Counted from the stretch's first letter, positions 16,773 to 26,147 are shown. The stretch: DNA of 64,000 nucleotides from Flavobacteriaceae bacterium (GCA_016744415.1 JADGEL010000002.1:248001-312000), one strand, 5' to 3'. Notes: a model not told the origin generated them from the letters alone. Numbers and translations are program-made.

Positions 16773-19403
16773 TTATTTCGAAGTGAACCAATCTGGTTTT
16801 TCAAGATCTTTTAGATAGAATCCAAACCAATCTGAAATGCGTTGTGTTATATCTCTTTGATTTTTAGGATTTACTATTGCATGATTCTCATTTGGATATA
16901 GTAACATGATATGCTCTTTTTTTAATCTTCGTAATGCAAGATAGAATTGCATAGATTGAGAAGGGTTTACTTGTGTATCTTCTTTACCTGAATACGTTAA
17001 AAGTGGTGTGTTGACATTTGATACTGCATTTATTGGCGAATTAGACCTATACCCTTCTCTATTTTCGAACCAAGTTTTACCCATACGGAACTGAGAATTT
17101 TCGAAACGCCACATATTGGGTTTTAAATCTCCCCAACCCATTGAAAAATAGCTGCTCGTTAAATCTGACAATCCGCATCCTGCTACCGCTGCAGAAAACA
17201 TATTGGATTGTGTAATGATAAAATTTGTTTCATAACCACCGAAGGAGCTGCCAATGAGACCCATTTTATTTTTATTTATTGGCGCTATTTTAAGCGCTGA
17301 CTTTGTTGCTGCTAAAACACAATCGAGAGCTGAAAAACCTGGATTGCCTATTTCATAAACAATATCTGGTAACAAGACGAAATATCCTTGACTTAATGTA
17401 TTTGAAATATTGAAACCAGCTCCTTGATTTAACAAAGTGGGATTGCTATATTTATGAAGAAATGCAGTTTGTTTTTCGTAAATAGATACAATCATTGGAT
17501 ATGACTTTTTGGGGCTGTAGTTAAAAGGATAATAGAGCACACCATTTAAAGAGACTCCTTTTGAATTTTTATAGGTTATTAATTTTGAAGAACCCCAATT
17601 ATAGTTGTGATGTTGGGGGTTGCTTTTAAAAATAATAGTTGATAGTCCGCTCTTATTTTTTAGAATTAACTCTGGTGGTTGATTAAAATCTTCTTGCACA
17701 TATAAAAATGAATTGTTGATTTTTGTTTTGCGTAAACCAGAGATGAATTTTGGCTCATAAACTAAAGGTATTACTTGCTTCATTTTATTTAAAATAGCAT
17801 ATCCTGATGTATTATAATCTATGGCGTGCGTAGATAAAATAATCTGTTGCTCTAGGTCTATTCCTTTTTCTTTAGACACCAAGCTAGAATTACTGTGCCT
17901 TTTGCTAGTATAAAACCTGTAAATTTGTTGTTGTTCTCTACCCCGCGTATGTCTTTTAACGGCAAGCTCTTCTAACTTCATCTCCCAGACATCAAACTGG
18001 TCATAGACTACTAAGGAACTATCATTTAGAGTCCAACCCATAATACCATAGGGATCTGGATCACCTGGATGGTCTCCAGAATTGTCATAAAAATTAGCGC
18101 TTACATTTTGAGTTGTATTGGTATGTTTTTTTAATGCTATACTATACACCCACCAATTATGATCTTTAAAATACGCTATGTATTTACCCTCTGGTGACAT
18201 GACCAAATGCCCTATTGCAGCTGATTGATTTTGGAGAAAAGGAGTTTTTAAACCTGAGTCTATATCTATTAAATAATAGTCTCTATCTGAGTTTAGCTTA
18301 AATGAAGGTTTATTATTAGACGGATTGTAGGTCAATGCAATTTGCTGATTGCCGTTGAGTATTGTTAGTGGTTGTAAAGCATCTCCAATGGCCCTGAATT
18401 TATTTGTTTTTGGCCACCATACAGCCATCCTTGGGTAGCTATTTGGGGTGCCATAGGTATTATACATTGGATATAAATCTGAATCTGCAGCATTCCATAC
18501 CTCGACATTAGAATTGGCCTTAGTACTTGTTGAAACGGATGTTTTTTTTATTTTAAAAAACACACGTTCACCATCATCTGAAACACCCAATGAGGAGGCA
18601 TAATTAGCACTAAGTATCATATCTTTTGGCCATGAATTTTGTGTTGTGGTATTGTATTGCACTAGTAGTTTATCATCTAGATTATAATGCAAAACTTTAT
18701 GAGCTGTAAAAGCCTTCGCTGTTTTTAACCGTGCAATAAATGCTATTGAGCCTCCATTTGATTGCCAACTAATATTTTCAAAAAAATCTGCTTTATTGGC
18801 AGTTACAATTGTGTTTTTAAACTTCTTGCCAAAATGTAATAAACCTACCTTTGCGATATTTAGATTGGTAGTGCAATAGGCAAGTAACTCTTTGTTTGGG
18901 CTTAATGCAACTGACGAAATATTGGCAATACTTTTTAAGACATTGCCCAATACATCTATTATCATTATTTTAGATAGCCCTTTATTATCATTGCAAAAAA
19001 GCATGATGTATTGATTGTTATAGACCACAGAAAAACTTTGAACATTCTCTATTTTATGTGTTTCACCTGTATTTAAATTGACCCATTGAAATTGCTTTTT
19101 TGGCAGCATGCAAGCAAACCAATTGTTATTAATAAATTTACCATTATGACCTTTGGCAAAAATGAATGATTGGCTTGTACTTGCGCTTTTTACAAAAAGG
19201 GTGTCTGAACCAGATTCATAAGCTAGCTCATAGCTAAGCCATTTGCCATGACTGGAAATCTCTTTTGCATGTAGCGTGCTCCATAACTTGTAATTAGAAG
19301 AAGAGAGTTGTTCTGTTTTTGTAACCTGCCCTATTACGGGGCAGGTTATTAAAAACAACATAAAACTAATCCAAATAACGCAGTTGTTTGCTTTGAGTAT
19401 CAT
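16773..19403 (-). CDS. S9 family (prolyl oligopeptidase-like) secreted peptidase
   Basis: 876 residues with an N-terminal signal peptide. A long N-terminal beta-propeller-like region is followed by an alpha/beta-hydrolase domain with the catalytic triad: Ser in GSSFGGYE (about 720), Asp in SGKEDTQVNP (about 806) and His in NENHAIVNP (about 842). Such enzymes hydrolyse peptides after Pro or other residues in the periplasm. Its ATG overlaps the susD stop by one base (TAATG), so it is translationally coupled to the SusC/SusD pair and probably degrades what they import. Confidence 0.9.
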   Translation of the reverse strand: MILKANNCVIWISFMLFLITCPVIGQVTKTEQLSSSNYKLWSTLHAKEISSHGKWLSYELAYESGSDTLFVKSASTSQSFIFAKGHNGKFINNNWFACMLPKKQFQWVNLNTGETHKIENVQSFSVVYNNQYIMLFCNDNKGLSKIMIIDVLGNVLKSIANISSVALSPNKELLAYCTTNLNIAKVGLLHFGKKFKNTIVTANKADFFENISWQSNGGSIAFIARLKTAKAFTAHKVLHYNLDDKLLVQYNTTTQNSWPKDMILSANYASSLGVSDDGERVFFKIKKTSVSTSTKANSNVEVWNAADSDLYPMYNTYGTPNSYPRMAVWWPKTNKFRAIGDALQPLTILNGNQQIALTYNPSNNKPSFKLNSDRDYYLIDIDSGLKTPFLQNQSAAIGHLVMSPEGKYIAYFKDHNWWVYSIALKKHTNTTQNVSANFYDNSGDHPGDPDPYGIMGWTLNDSSLVVYDQFDVWEMKLEELAVKRHTRGREQQQIYRFYTSKRHSNSSLVSKEKGIDLEQQIILSTHAIDYNTSGYAILNKMKQVIPLVYEPKFISGLRKTKINNSFLYVQEDFNQPPELILKNKSGLSTIIFKSNPQHHNYNWGSSKLITYKNSKGVSLNGVLYYPFNYSPKKSYPMIVSIYEKQTAFLHKYSNPTLLNQGAGFNISNTLSQGYFVLLPDIVYEIGNPGFSALDCVLAATKSALKIAPINKNKMGLIGSSFGGYETNFIITQSNMFSAAVAGCGLSDLTSSYFSMGWGDLKPNMWRFENSQFRMGKTWFENREGYRSNSPINAVSNVNTPLLTYSGKEDTQVNPSQSMQFYLALRRLKKEHIMLLYPNENHAIVNPKNQRDITQRISDWFGFYLKDLEKPDWFTSK

Positions 19404-20836
19404 TAGTAACCAGGGTTTTGAGGAAGGAGGTTGGAATTTAAACTTATTTCTATTTCTGGAATTGGGAATAGCACATCATGTGTATCCCACCCAGGCTTTT
19501 CTAAAGAGAGCACCGATTGAATGTTATCAGTTCTTTTAAGATCAAAGAAGCGATGCCCAAACTCGGTAAAAAATTCTAGTTGCCGCTCTATTAGAATAGC
19601 TGCTAAAACTTGTTCTCCAGAAATTGCTGTTGTATTTGCTAAACCTGCTGTATTTCTAATTATGTTGACATCTTCTTTTGCCCCAGATAAATTGCCTAAA
19701 TACGCACGGGCTTCTGCCCGTATGAGGTGCATTTCTGGAAGCCTAAATATGATGGAATGCTCTACAGAGGAAGCGGTATCAGAGAATTTATATTTAAAGG
19801 GATGGTACCATGTGGTAGTACCATCTGTGATTGCTCGAGTCCAATGTGTTTTACGAAGATCATTAGGGGTAAAAGAAGCCATAAAACTAGTTGTTAATGC
19901 TGACAAAGGAGGCGGCCCAATAGTGAAATTGAAGGTGTTACTTTCTAAGGTATTGCCACCCACAAAACCAGGAGCTAATTGCCAAATAGTTGCGGTGCTT
20001 TCTTTTAGAAAAATTTTATCTAGGTCTTGCTCATAGACATAGAGGCTGGTATTATCAATTACAATAGAAGCTTGATTAGAAGCCTCTAGCCATTGACCCA
20101 AATACAAATTTACTCTAGCCAAAAGTGCATGTGCTGTAAATTTATTTGGGCGTAAACGGTTTGCCGAAATATACTCTGATGGCAGCAATTGAATAGCCTC
20201 TTGCAAATCTGATTTTATAAGGCTAAGAACCTCATTGAAAGATTGCCTAGACACGTTACTATTTTCTTGGTAATTGGTTGTAGTGATATACGGTATATCA
20301 TTAAACAAATTGACCAAATAAAAGTGAATTAGTGCACGCACAAACAATGCCTCTCCTTTTAACTGAGTACGACTACTTGAAGGTAAATTGACTGCATTCT
20401 CTACACCTTGAATAACTGCATTTGCCTCATAGATTTGATTGTAACTTGCATTCCACAAACCATTAACATCTGGATTGGATGCCAATAAGGAATTGTTATA
20501 AAATGCCACTGCCCCATTTTGTGAATTGCCATAAAAATCTAGTTCATCGGCATAATTACCCAAAACAAGGGATAGCCCAGAAGATGTGCCAGTAAGTAAA
20601 CCCACTTCTCGAATTTTTGAATAAATATTGATCATAGCAGCATCTGCTGTAGATTTTTCTTCAAAAACACCATTGGAAGTTAATTGAGAATTGGGTAGGT
20701 CTACTTCTACAAAATCATCACAAGACCAAAATGAAATTAGCACTATTATTAAACAAAATAGTATAAATAATAAGCGTTTGCTCTTATTTTTAGTATTGTG
20801 CTGGTTTGAATTATTGTTATTATATTTTTTCATCAT
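19403..20836 (-). CDS. SusD/RagB family outer-membrane lipoprotein
   Basis: 477 residues. Signal peptide with a basic, Asn-rich N-terminus and lipobox SFWSC, then CDDF, as in many SusD proteins. The body has the TPR-like helices of the family (FNEVLSLIKSDLQEAIQLLP; HALLARVNLYLGQW) and the conserved end RLPEMHLIRAEARAYLGN, then RQLEFFTEFGHRFFDLKR. It binds substrate at the cell surface as the lid of the SusC transporter encoded directly upstream. Two ATGs (20836 and 20833) are equally plausible starts. Confidence 0.93.
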   Translation of the reverse strand: MMKKYNNNNSNQHNTKNKSKRLLFILFCLIIVLISFWSCDDFVEVDLPNSQLTSNGVFEEKSTADAAMINIYSKIREVGLLTGTSSGLSLVLGNYADELDFYGNSQNGAVAFYNNSLLASNPDVNGLWNASYNQIYEANAVIQGVENAVNLPSSSRTQLKGEALFVRALIHFYLVNLFNDIPYITTTNYQENSNVSRQSFNEVLSLIKSDLQEAIQLLPSEYISANRLRPNKFTAHALLARVNLYLGQWLEASNQASIVIDNTSLYVYEQDLDKIFLKESTATIWQLAPGFVGGNTLESNTFNFTIGPPPLSALTTSFMASFTPNDLRKTHWTRAITDGTTTWYHPFKYKFSDTASSVEHSIIFRLPEMHLIRAEARAYLGNLSGAKEDVNIIRNTAGLANTTAISGEQVLAAILIERQLEFFTEFGHRFFDLKRTDNIQSVLSLEKPGWDTHDVLFPIPEIEISLNSNLLPQNPGY

Positions 20837-20849
20837 ATCATTTTTTAAA

Positions 20850-23800
20850 TTAGAAACTAAATTTTACACCTGCTGAGAGGATGCGTAGTGGTGGTATATA
20901 ACCCGGAGATTGAAATTCTGGGTCTACACCATCATATTTTGTGAATGTAGCTAGGTTTTGCCCTTTAAAAAAGAGCTTGCATTGCGCCTTTTTTAATGGA
21001 ATATTATAAGAAAGTGAGACATTCTTGAGCCTTATAAAAGAAGCGTCGCTTATTGTGGCATCACTTTCTAAGAATTTATAAAATGCATCTACAACAGCCC
21101 CATTACTACCATCGGAATATAACTGATACGGGGCATCATCGTCTGGTTGTTGCCAATGGTTTAGCACCCCAACTGGTTGATTGAATTGAGACCCAGGAAG
21201 CCCAAAATAAACGGATGAATTGTAGTTTTTTTGTTTTACGAATTGAAACAAAAAGTCTAGTTGCCAATTTTTATAGCTTATTTGATTTTGAAGACCTCCA
21301 AAATATTGTGGATTAAAATTTTGGATAGATGTCTTATCATTTAAGGGAGAAATTACGCCATCATCATTGACATCTTTAAACGTATAAATACCCGTTTGTG
21401 GATTGACACCTGTAAAATGATAGCCCTTTTGAATATTTAAAGGCTGCCCAATAATGTAACGGTTTGCATATGTAGAACTTTCTAGCTCTGGAAATGCTAA
21501 CAGTTTGTTATGAGACCAAGAAATATTAAAATCACTTGACCAATTGACCTTCTCATTTTGGATATTTACGGTTCTTAAAGTGAGCTCTACCCCCCTATTT
21601 TGCACCACCGCATCTAAATTGGACTGGATGGATGAAAAACCAGTTGTACCCGGAAGTGGCAAGCCCGTTAATTGGTTAGAAGAACGATTGTTATACCAAG
21701 CTGTGGTTAAAAATATACGATCTTGAAGAAAACCTGCTTCTAGAGCAAGCTCGAATTTTTTGTTTGTTTCCCAACCAAATTGTGAGTTAAACAATCTTGT
21801 AGGCTGCAAACCTATGACACCATCATAATTGAGACCAGATGAAGCATAGGTATCTAGGTATTGGTAATCGCCAATTTGATCATTGCCAGTAATGCCATAA
21901 CTAGCTCTTAATTTACCAAAACTTAGGACCGAATTATTGTTAAGAAATTTTTCTTTAGAAAACAACCAAGCAACCCCGATAGCCCCAAAATTAGCATATT
22001 GTTTACCAGGACCAAAACGACTTGAACCATCTCTACGCCCGGTAAGGTTTATGATGTATTTTTTTTGCCAATTGAAATTAATACGACCAAAAAAAGCTTG
22101 GTACTTATATTGAGAATCATCACTAACTAAGGTATATACATTTGATGCAGATGCCAGGTTATAGATTAAACTATTGCTAGCAAAACCAAATGCATATTGT
22201 ACAAGTTGATCTGATGTTTGAGATTGAAAGGTAGCACCTACTAAGGCATTAAGAACACCTTTGCCTAGGGTTTTTGTAAAGTTTAGTTGAGGCTCGATAA
22301 TCCATGATTTTCTATTGGCATTGCTTGCTATGAGTGATGAATATTGCGAATCTAAGCCCCATGCCGGATTGAACTCTGTTGAAGGAATGGTGGTAGTTTC
22401 ATTATTAGAAAGCGTTGTGTACCCAAAACTTGAACTTAATTGTAGAAAGCTTGCAATTTGATAGGACATGACAACATTGGCAATCATATCATTGGTTTTT
22501 GCTAGGTATTTGCCCTCTAGATTGCGCAATGGATTGTTGAAGGTATTGTTTTCCCAATTAAGTGAACCGTCTTCATTATAAAGCTCTGGAGCATTTGGAG
22601 GAATGCTGATGGCTTCTCTAAAAAAATCAGTACGAGGTTGGTTGTTATTTTGAACCGTGTACCCCACCGAGACATTGGTTGAGAACTTTTTATCTTTTGA
22701 TTGATGGTTTAGATTGAGATAGACATTGCCTTTATTGTAACTAAAATCACCAGGGAACACCGTGGTTTGCTTGTTGTAATTGGCACTTAGTAAAAATTGT
22801 GTTTGGGCTGAACCACCAGAGAGAGCCGCATAAATATCAGTGATGCTTGCTGTGCCACCGAATAGTTCTTTTTGCCAGTTTGTATACCTATCTTGGTCCC
22901 AAGTACCGTTGACATCATAGGCATAATATGGGATTGGAGAAATGCCATCATTGGCAAAAGCCTCTTGGCGCATTGCGAGGTACTCTGGAGTTTTTAACAA
23001 ATTGAGATAGCTTGTTACTGCACCCACCCCTTGAGAGATACTTGAGGTAAAACGAGTTTTACCAGCTACCCCTTTTTTGGTAGTAATTAACACCACCCCA
23101 TTGGCACCACGCGAACCATAAATAGCAGTAGCATCGGCATCTTTTAATACTTCTATACTTTCTATTTGATCTGGATTGATACTGTTTAAAGGACTTGGTT
23201 GCGTTGGAATGACTGTGGAATTGATGCCAGTACCGATAGGGTCTGATGCATAGGGAACCCCATTGATGACATATAAGGGATTGTTGCCATTGGTACGTAT
23301 ACTATTTTGCCCCCTAATTTGGACATTAAAACCACCACCGGGCACGCCAGTTGTTTGTGTAATATGAACCCCTGCCATACGCCCCTGCATGGTTGCCAAT
23401 GCATTGGAGACCGGTTGGCTCTCTATAACCTTAGACGTAATTTTTGCGATACTACCTGTGCGCTCACTATCTTTAACGGAATAGTAGCCTGTATTAATTT
23501 TTACTTCTTGTAAGGTGGTCATATCGACAAGAAGTTTGACATTGATATGCGTTTGCCCATTTATAGGAACTACTACTGTTTTATAGCCCATATGAGAAAA
23601 AACTAGGGTATCATTAGCAGTTGCCATGATGCTGTATTGCCCATTAAAATTGGACAGCGTACCAATGGTTTTACTTTTTATACTTACTGAAACACCAGAT
23701 ACTAGCCCATTGGCATCTGAAACGACACCACTTATTTGCTGGGTTTGTTGCCGAGTTGGATATACCAAGGCATTATTTGCCATGACTTTGGAGAAGAACA

Positions 23801-23867
23801 AGGAGCTGCCAATAATAAAGGAATGCATCAATGTTCTTTTTACATTGTTTATTGTAATTTTTTTCAT
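20850..23867 (-). CDS. SusC/RagA family TonB-dependent transporter
   Basis: 1005 residues. Signal peptide, then a carboxypeptidase-regulatory-like beta-sandwich (about 44-115; GVVSDANGLVSGVSV, SHMGYKTVVV), a plug with GRMAGVHITQ, PLYVINGVPY, ESIEVLKDADATAIYGSRG and GVVLITTKKG, and a large beta-barrel ending in aromatic-terminal VKFSF. It imports oligomers bound by SusD using TonB energy. Gene order susC-susD-S9 peptidase points to a peptide rather than a glycan substrate; no glycoside hydrolase is present. The transcript has an unusually structured leader (24092-24202). Confidence 0.95.
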   Translation of the reverse strand: MKKITINNVKRTLMHSFIIGSSLFFSKVMANNALVYPTRQQTQQISGVVSDANGLVSGVSVSIKSKTIGTLSNFNGQYSIMATANDTLVFSHMGYKTVVVPINGQTHINVKLLVDMTTLQEVKINTGYYSVKDSERTGSIAKITSKVIESQPVSNALATMQGRMAGVHITQTTGVPGGGFNVQIRGQNSIRTNGNNPLYVINGVPYASDPIGTGINSTVIPTQPSPLNSINPDQIESIEVLKDADATAIYGSRGANGVVLITTKKGVAGKTRFTSSISQGVGAVTSYLNLLKTPEYLAMRQEAFANDGISPIPYYAYDVNGTWDQDRYTNWQKELFGGTASITDIYAALSGGSAQTQFLLSANYNKQTTVFPGDFSYNKGNVYLNLNHQSKDKKFSTNVSVGYTVQNNNQPRTDFFREAISIPPNAPELYNEDGSLNWENNTFNNPLRNLEGKYLAKTNDMIANVVMSYQIASFLQLSSSFGYTTLSNNETTTIPSTEFNPAWGLDSQYSSLIASNANRKSWIIEPQLNFTKTLGKGVLNALVGATFQSQTSDQLVQYAFGFASNSLIYNLASASNVYTLVSDDSQYKYQAFFGRINFNWQKKYIINLTGRRDGSSRFGPGKQYANFGAIGVAWLFSKEKFLNNNSVLSFGKLRASYGITGNDQIGDYQYLDTYASSGLNYDGVIGLQPTRLFNSQFGWETNKKFELALEAGFLQDRIFLTTAWYNNRSSNQLTGLPLPGTTGFSSIQSNLDAVVQNRGVELTLRTVNIQNEKVNWSSDFNISWSHNKLLAFPELESSTYANRYIIGQPLNIQKGYHFTGVNPQTGIYTFKDVNDDGVISPLNDKTSIQNFNPQYFGGLQNQISYKNWQLDFLFQFVKQKNYNSSVYFGLPGSQFNQPVGVLNHWQQPDDDAPYQLYSDGSNGAVVDAFYKFLESDATISDASFIRLKNVSLSYNIPLKKAQCKLFFKGQNLATFTKYDGVDPEFQSPGYIPPLRILSAGVKFSF

Positions 23868-24091
23868 ACTATTATGTATTAGTTAAATTGAACTCGTATT
23901 TAGTTTTACTATAGCGCTCTATTTAGTTTGACGACAGGATAGAGCGTGTTTTTTGTATCTGGCACTTGGTAACAGGTACATTGTAGTTGTTGTTATTTAC
24001 GCATAGGCAGGTGTTTTAATGGTTAAACAATTGCTGCGAGACTGAAAAAATGAAGAAGATTTGCTAAGAATAAAAACTGAGCATTGCGCAT

Positions 24092-24202
24092 AAAAAAAGG
24101 CGTGAAACTCAACTTACTGCTTTTGAGGTACTGGTATACCCACACACAAATAAGAGAGTCCACGCCCGGGTCGTGAACATCCTTGCTTATATCTCTGTGT
24201 GT
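24092..24202 (-). ncRNA. structured 5' leader with intrinsic terminator upstream of susC
   Basis: Read on the minus strand, GGCGTGGACTC (24166-24156) can pair with GAGTTTCACGCC (24110-24099), immediately followed by seven U: an intrinsic terminator. The same GGCGTGG can instead take part in an earlier fold: ACACACA/TGTGTGT (24202-24196 with 24148-24142), ATAAG/CTTAT (24190-24186 with 24154-24150) and CACG/CGTG (24175-24172 with 24164-24161). The two folds exclude each other, as in attenuators and riboswitches. About 225 bases separate the terminator from the susC start. No known riboswitch class was recognised. Confidence 0.55.
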
Positions 24203-24299
24203 AAAAATTACCAGTTTTCAAAAACGAGATTCTAAGCGAATGCTTCAAATATTTTCTATTAGAAGAACCGCAAAAATAATAATTCTGGGGTAAATATAG

Positions 24300-24307
24300 C
24301 AAATATA
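24300..24307 (-). promoter_or_regulatory. candidate -7 box of the susC promoter
   Basis: TATATTTG on the minus strand matches the Bacteroidota -7 consensus TAnnTTTG and lies about 100 bases upstream of the structured leader, giving a leader of roughly 430 bases. The -33 TTG element is not clear at the expected distance. Confidence 0.4.
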
Positions 24308-24314
24308 TTTTATA

Positions 24315-24340
24315 GTGGGTCTTTTAACCCACATTTTTTT
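24315..24340 (+). terminator. intrinsic terminator-like hairpin before the HTH gene
   Basis: GTGGGT-N6-ACCCAC followed by ATTTTTTT on the plus strand. It would stop plus-strand reading antisense to the susC leader. On the minus strand the palindrome lies just upstream of the candidate susC -7 box, so it could equally be an operator. Confidence 0.45.
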
Positions 24341-24380
24341 AATCAAAACTTAGGAACTTGTTTATTCAAATTAACTAGAC

Positions 24381-24641
24381 ATGATATCACATCAAAGAAA
24401 AAATATTTTGGAGGCATTCGGTAAACAAATAGAGATAATAAGAAAAGACAAGAATTTGAGTTATCGAAAAATGGCTCAATATTGTAATGTTGATTATAGT
24501 GATATTAGCAAAATAGAAAAAGGAAAAATTAATATTCAATTGTTAACAATTATTGAGCTTGCTCGTGGTTTAGAAGTTCATCCCAAGGAACTATTTGATT
24601 ATGAATTCGATCTTCAAGAAGGTTTTATTGATAAAAAATAA
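24381..24641 (+). CDS. Xre-family HTH transcriptional regulator
   Basis: 86 residues with a single HTH_3 domain (about 10-68; the recognition region is YRKMAQYCNVDYSDISKIEKG). It is a small Cro/C1-type repressor of a kind very common in Bacteroidota. It lies upstream of a HipA-like kinase gene and could be its HipB-type antitoxin/autorepressor. However, a 14-bp perfect hairpin (24660-24693) and a cassette-like inverted repeat arm (24694-24703) separate them, so the partnership is uncertain. Confidence 0.8.
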   Translation: MISHQRKNILEAFGKQIEIIRKDKNLSYRKMAQYCNVDYSDISKIEKGKINIQLLTIIELARGLEVHPKELFDYEFDLQEGFIDKK

Positions 24642-24659
24642 AATGAAGGTGTATCCATA

Positions 24660-24693
24660 ATAAAATAAACACGCTGGGGTGTTTATTTTATTG
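24660..24693. repeat. perfect hairpin between HTH and HipA-like genes
   Basis: AATAAAATAAACAC (24660-24673) pairs with its exact complement at 24680-24693 across a six-base GCTGGG loop. A related hairpin (AAACA-CACTGG-TTTGTTTA at 40576-40599) precedes the nuclease gene at 40634, followed in both cases by a GTTGSCARTAATT sequence. It may terminate the HTH transcript or mark a cassette boundary. Confidence 0.6.
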
Positions 24694-24703
24694 TTGGCAG
24701 TAA
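24694..24703. repeat. cassette-flanking inverted repeat, left arm (HipA-like pair)
   Basis: GTTGGCAGTA, nine bases before the ATG of the HipA-like kinase. It matches TACTGCCGAC at 26150-26159 as an inverted repeat at nine of ten positions; that arm begins two bases after the stop of the second gene. Confidence 0.55.
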
Positions 24704-24712
24704 TTACAAAAA

Positions 24713-25729
24713 ATGAGTAAAAAAGCAAATCAAAAATTTAAGCATGTTTCAATGCTTCCAATATTAAAATATAGCGGATTTAAACCAAAATTCAAAAGTA
24801 TTGAAATTGCAAAAAAGCGTAATTATCACGTAATTAAAGGAGTTTCTGTAACTGGAGATGCTCCTAAAGATATTATAAGGTATTACGAATATGGTCATTC
24901 TTTAAAAATTAAACCAAATAAATGGCCGATTTATATTGCTAAACTTGGACATAAATATTATCCATTAGAATCTATTACAGAGCAATTAATTTCAGATATT
25001 GGAAAATGGTTTGGTTTCAATCTTGCGGATTCAAAAATATGTTTGATCGGAGGACAAATTAGATTTCTTTCTAAATACTTTCTAAAAGAGCATACTGATG
25101 AACTTTATCATGGAGCAGATATGTATGCCGGTTATCTCAATGACAAACAATTTGTGGATGACATTGAATTACAAAGAATGACACAAACATTTTTTACAAT
25201 TAGTTTTACAAGAGATGTTCTTACTCACTTTTTCAATAATTCATTCAATGACGTATTTAAATCGTTCATGTTAATGTTGTTTTTTGATGCATTAATTGGA
25301 AATAATGATAGACATATGTACAATTGGGGAATAATTCGAGACGTATTTGGTCAAAAACAAGCCGAATTTTCACCTATCTACGATTCAGCACGCGGTTTGT
25401 TATGGAATGAAACAGAAGGTAAAATCTATGATATTTTAAACACAAAGAATCGGAAAGAAGAATTTATCAAAAAATATTGTAATAAAAGCAGACCAAAAAT
25501 AGGTATAGAAAATAAAGAAAATGTCAATCATTTCGAATTAATTAAATCGCATGACACTTATTACAAAAACACTAAATTTGTTCAAGAACTTTTTAAAGAA
25601 GATAAAATTGAAATCGTAATACAAAATTTTAATAAACAATATAAGACACTAATTAGTAACGAAAGACGTTCCTTGATTAGTGATATATTAAGATATAGGT
25701 TTCAAGAACTTAAAAAAATCGTAACTTAA
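24713..25729 (+). CDS. HipA/HipT-like Ser/Thr protein kinase (toxin candidate)
   Basis: 338 residues. A Gly/Ser loop GVSVTGDAPK at 43-52 matches the phosphate-binding loop of HipA-like kinases (compare GxSISGxQPK). Catalytic motifs are NNDRHMYNWG (Asp199, Asn205) and PIYDSARGLLW (metal-binding Asp224). The N-terminal subdomain of full HipA is missing here; a homologous domain is encoded separately in the next gene. HipA-type toxins phosphorylate aminoacyl-tRNA synthetases and stop growth. Seven bases separate the two genes. The Ser/Thr in the loop could be autophosphorylated as in HipT. Confidence 0.75.
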   Translation: MSKKANQKFKHVSMLPILKYSGFKPKFKSIEIAKKRNYHVIKGVSVTGDAPKDIIRYYEYGHSLKIKPNKWPIYIAKLGHKYYPLESITEQLISDIGKWFGFNLADSKICLIGGQIRFLSKYFLKEHTDELYHGADMYAGYLNDKQFVDDIELQRMTQTFFTISFTRDVLTHFFNNSFNDVFKSFMLMLFFDALIGNNDRHMYNWGIIRDVFGQKQAEFSPIYDSARGLLWNETEGKIYDILNTKNRKEEFIKKYCNKSRPKIGIENKENVNHFELIKSHDTYYKNTKFVQELFKEDKIEIVIQNFNKQYKTLISNERRSLISDILRYRFQELKKIVT

Positions 25730-25736
25730 GAGGCAA

Positions 25737-26147
25737 ATGAAAGAAAGTTTAAAAAGCATACTGAAAAAACTAACACCTTGGTCTGGAGATGAAGATTTTT
25801 TGTCCAAATTGAACTCGGAAAACGAAAACGGAAAATTTGAATTACTGTTTGAGGATAAGGTGGTTGGAACACTTGAGTTCAATATGAATAAATGGTTTTT
25901 TGAGTATTCGGAAGAATACAAAAAAGATCAATTTGTATTACCCTTGATAAACTTTCCTGATATAGAGAAAAAGTATAAGTTTGATGAACTCATGCCCTTT
26001 TTTGCTGCCCGAATCCCTAATTTAAATCAGCCCTATCATAAGTCAAAACTAAAAAAATTAGATGGCAATAAAACAAATTTAGTTTCTTTATTGAAAATCT
26101 TCGGAGAAAAGTCGATTAATAATCCATACGAACTCAAACATTTATAA
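25737..26147 (+). CDS. detached HipA N-terminal domain protein (HipS-like)
   Basis: 136 residues. The middle part (about 35-95: LLFEDKVVGTLEFNMNKWFFEYSEEY..., then ELMPFFAARIPNLNQP) resembles the N-terminal (couple_hipA) subdomain of HipA, with the G-x-L start, aromatic W-x-F-x-Y core and L-P-F-F-x-x-R-x-P region. In E. coli HipBST a similar small protein, HipS, neutralises the kinase HipT. Here it is downstream of the kinase rather than upstream. The kinase-plus-small-protein unit is enclosed by the inverted repeat arms 24694-24703 and 26150-26159. Confidence 0.65.
   Translation: MKESLKSILKKLTPWSGDEDFLSKLNSENENGKFELLFEDKVVGTLEFNMNKWFFEYSEEYKKDQFVLPLINFPDIEKKYKFDELMPFFAARIPNLNQPYHKSKLKKLDGNKTNLVSLLKIFGEKSINNPYELKHL

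Larger units (their letters stand above)
23868..24380. other. 513-base divergent region with structured susC leader
   Basis: Separates susC (minus) from the HTH gene (plus). It contains, on the minus strand, a promoter-like TATATTTG at 24300-24307 and a structured leader with terminator at 24092-24202; on the plus strand, a hairpin with T-tract at 24315-24340. The 62-codon frame across 24114-24302 overlaps the RNA structure and is not considered a gene. Confidence 0.6.

Noticed and set aside
19521..20036. 171-residue plus-strand frame inside susD
   Set aside because: It is antisense to a clear susD gene and has no features of its own.
24114..24302. 62-codon reading frame in the susC leader
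   Set aside because: It begins at a TTG, overlaps the RNA hairpins and promoter-like box, and has no protein-like features.
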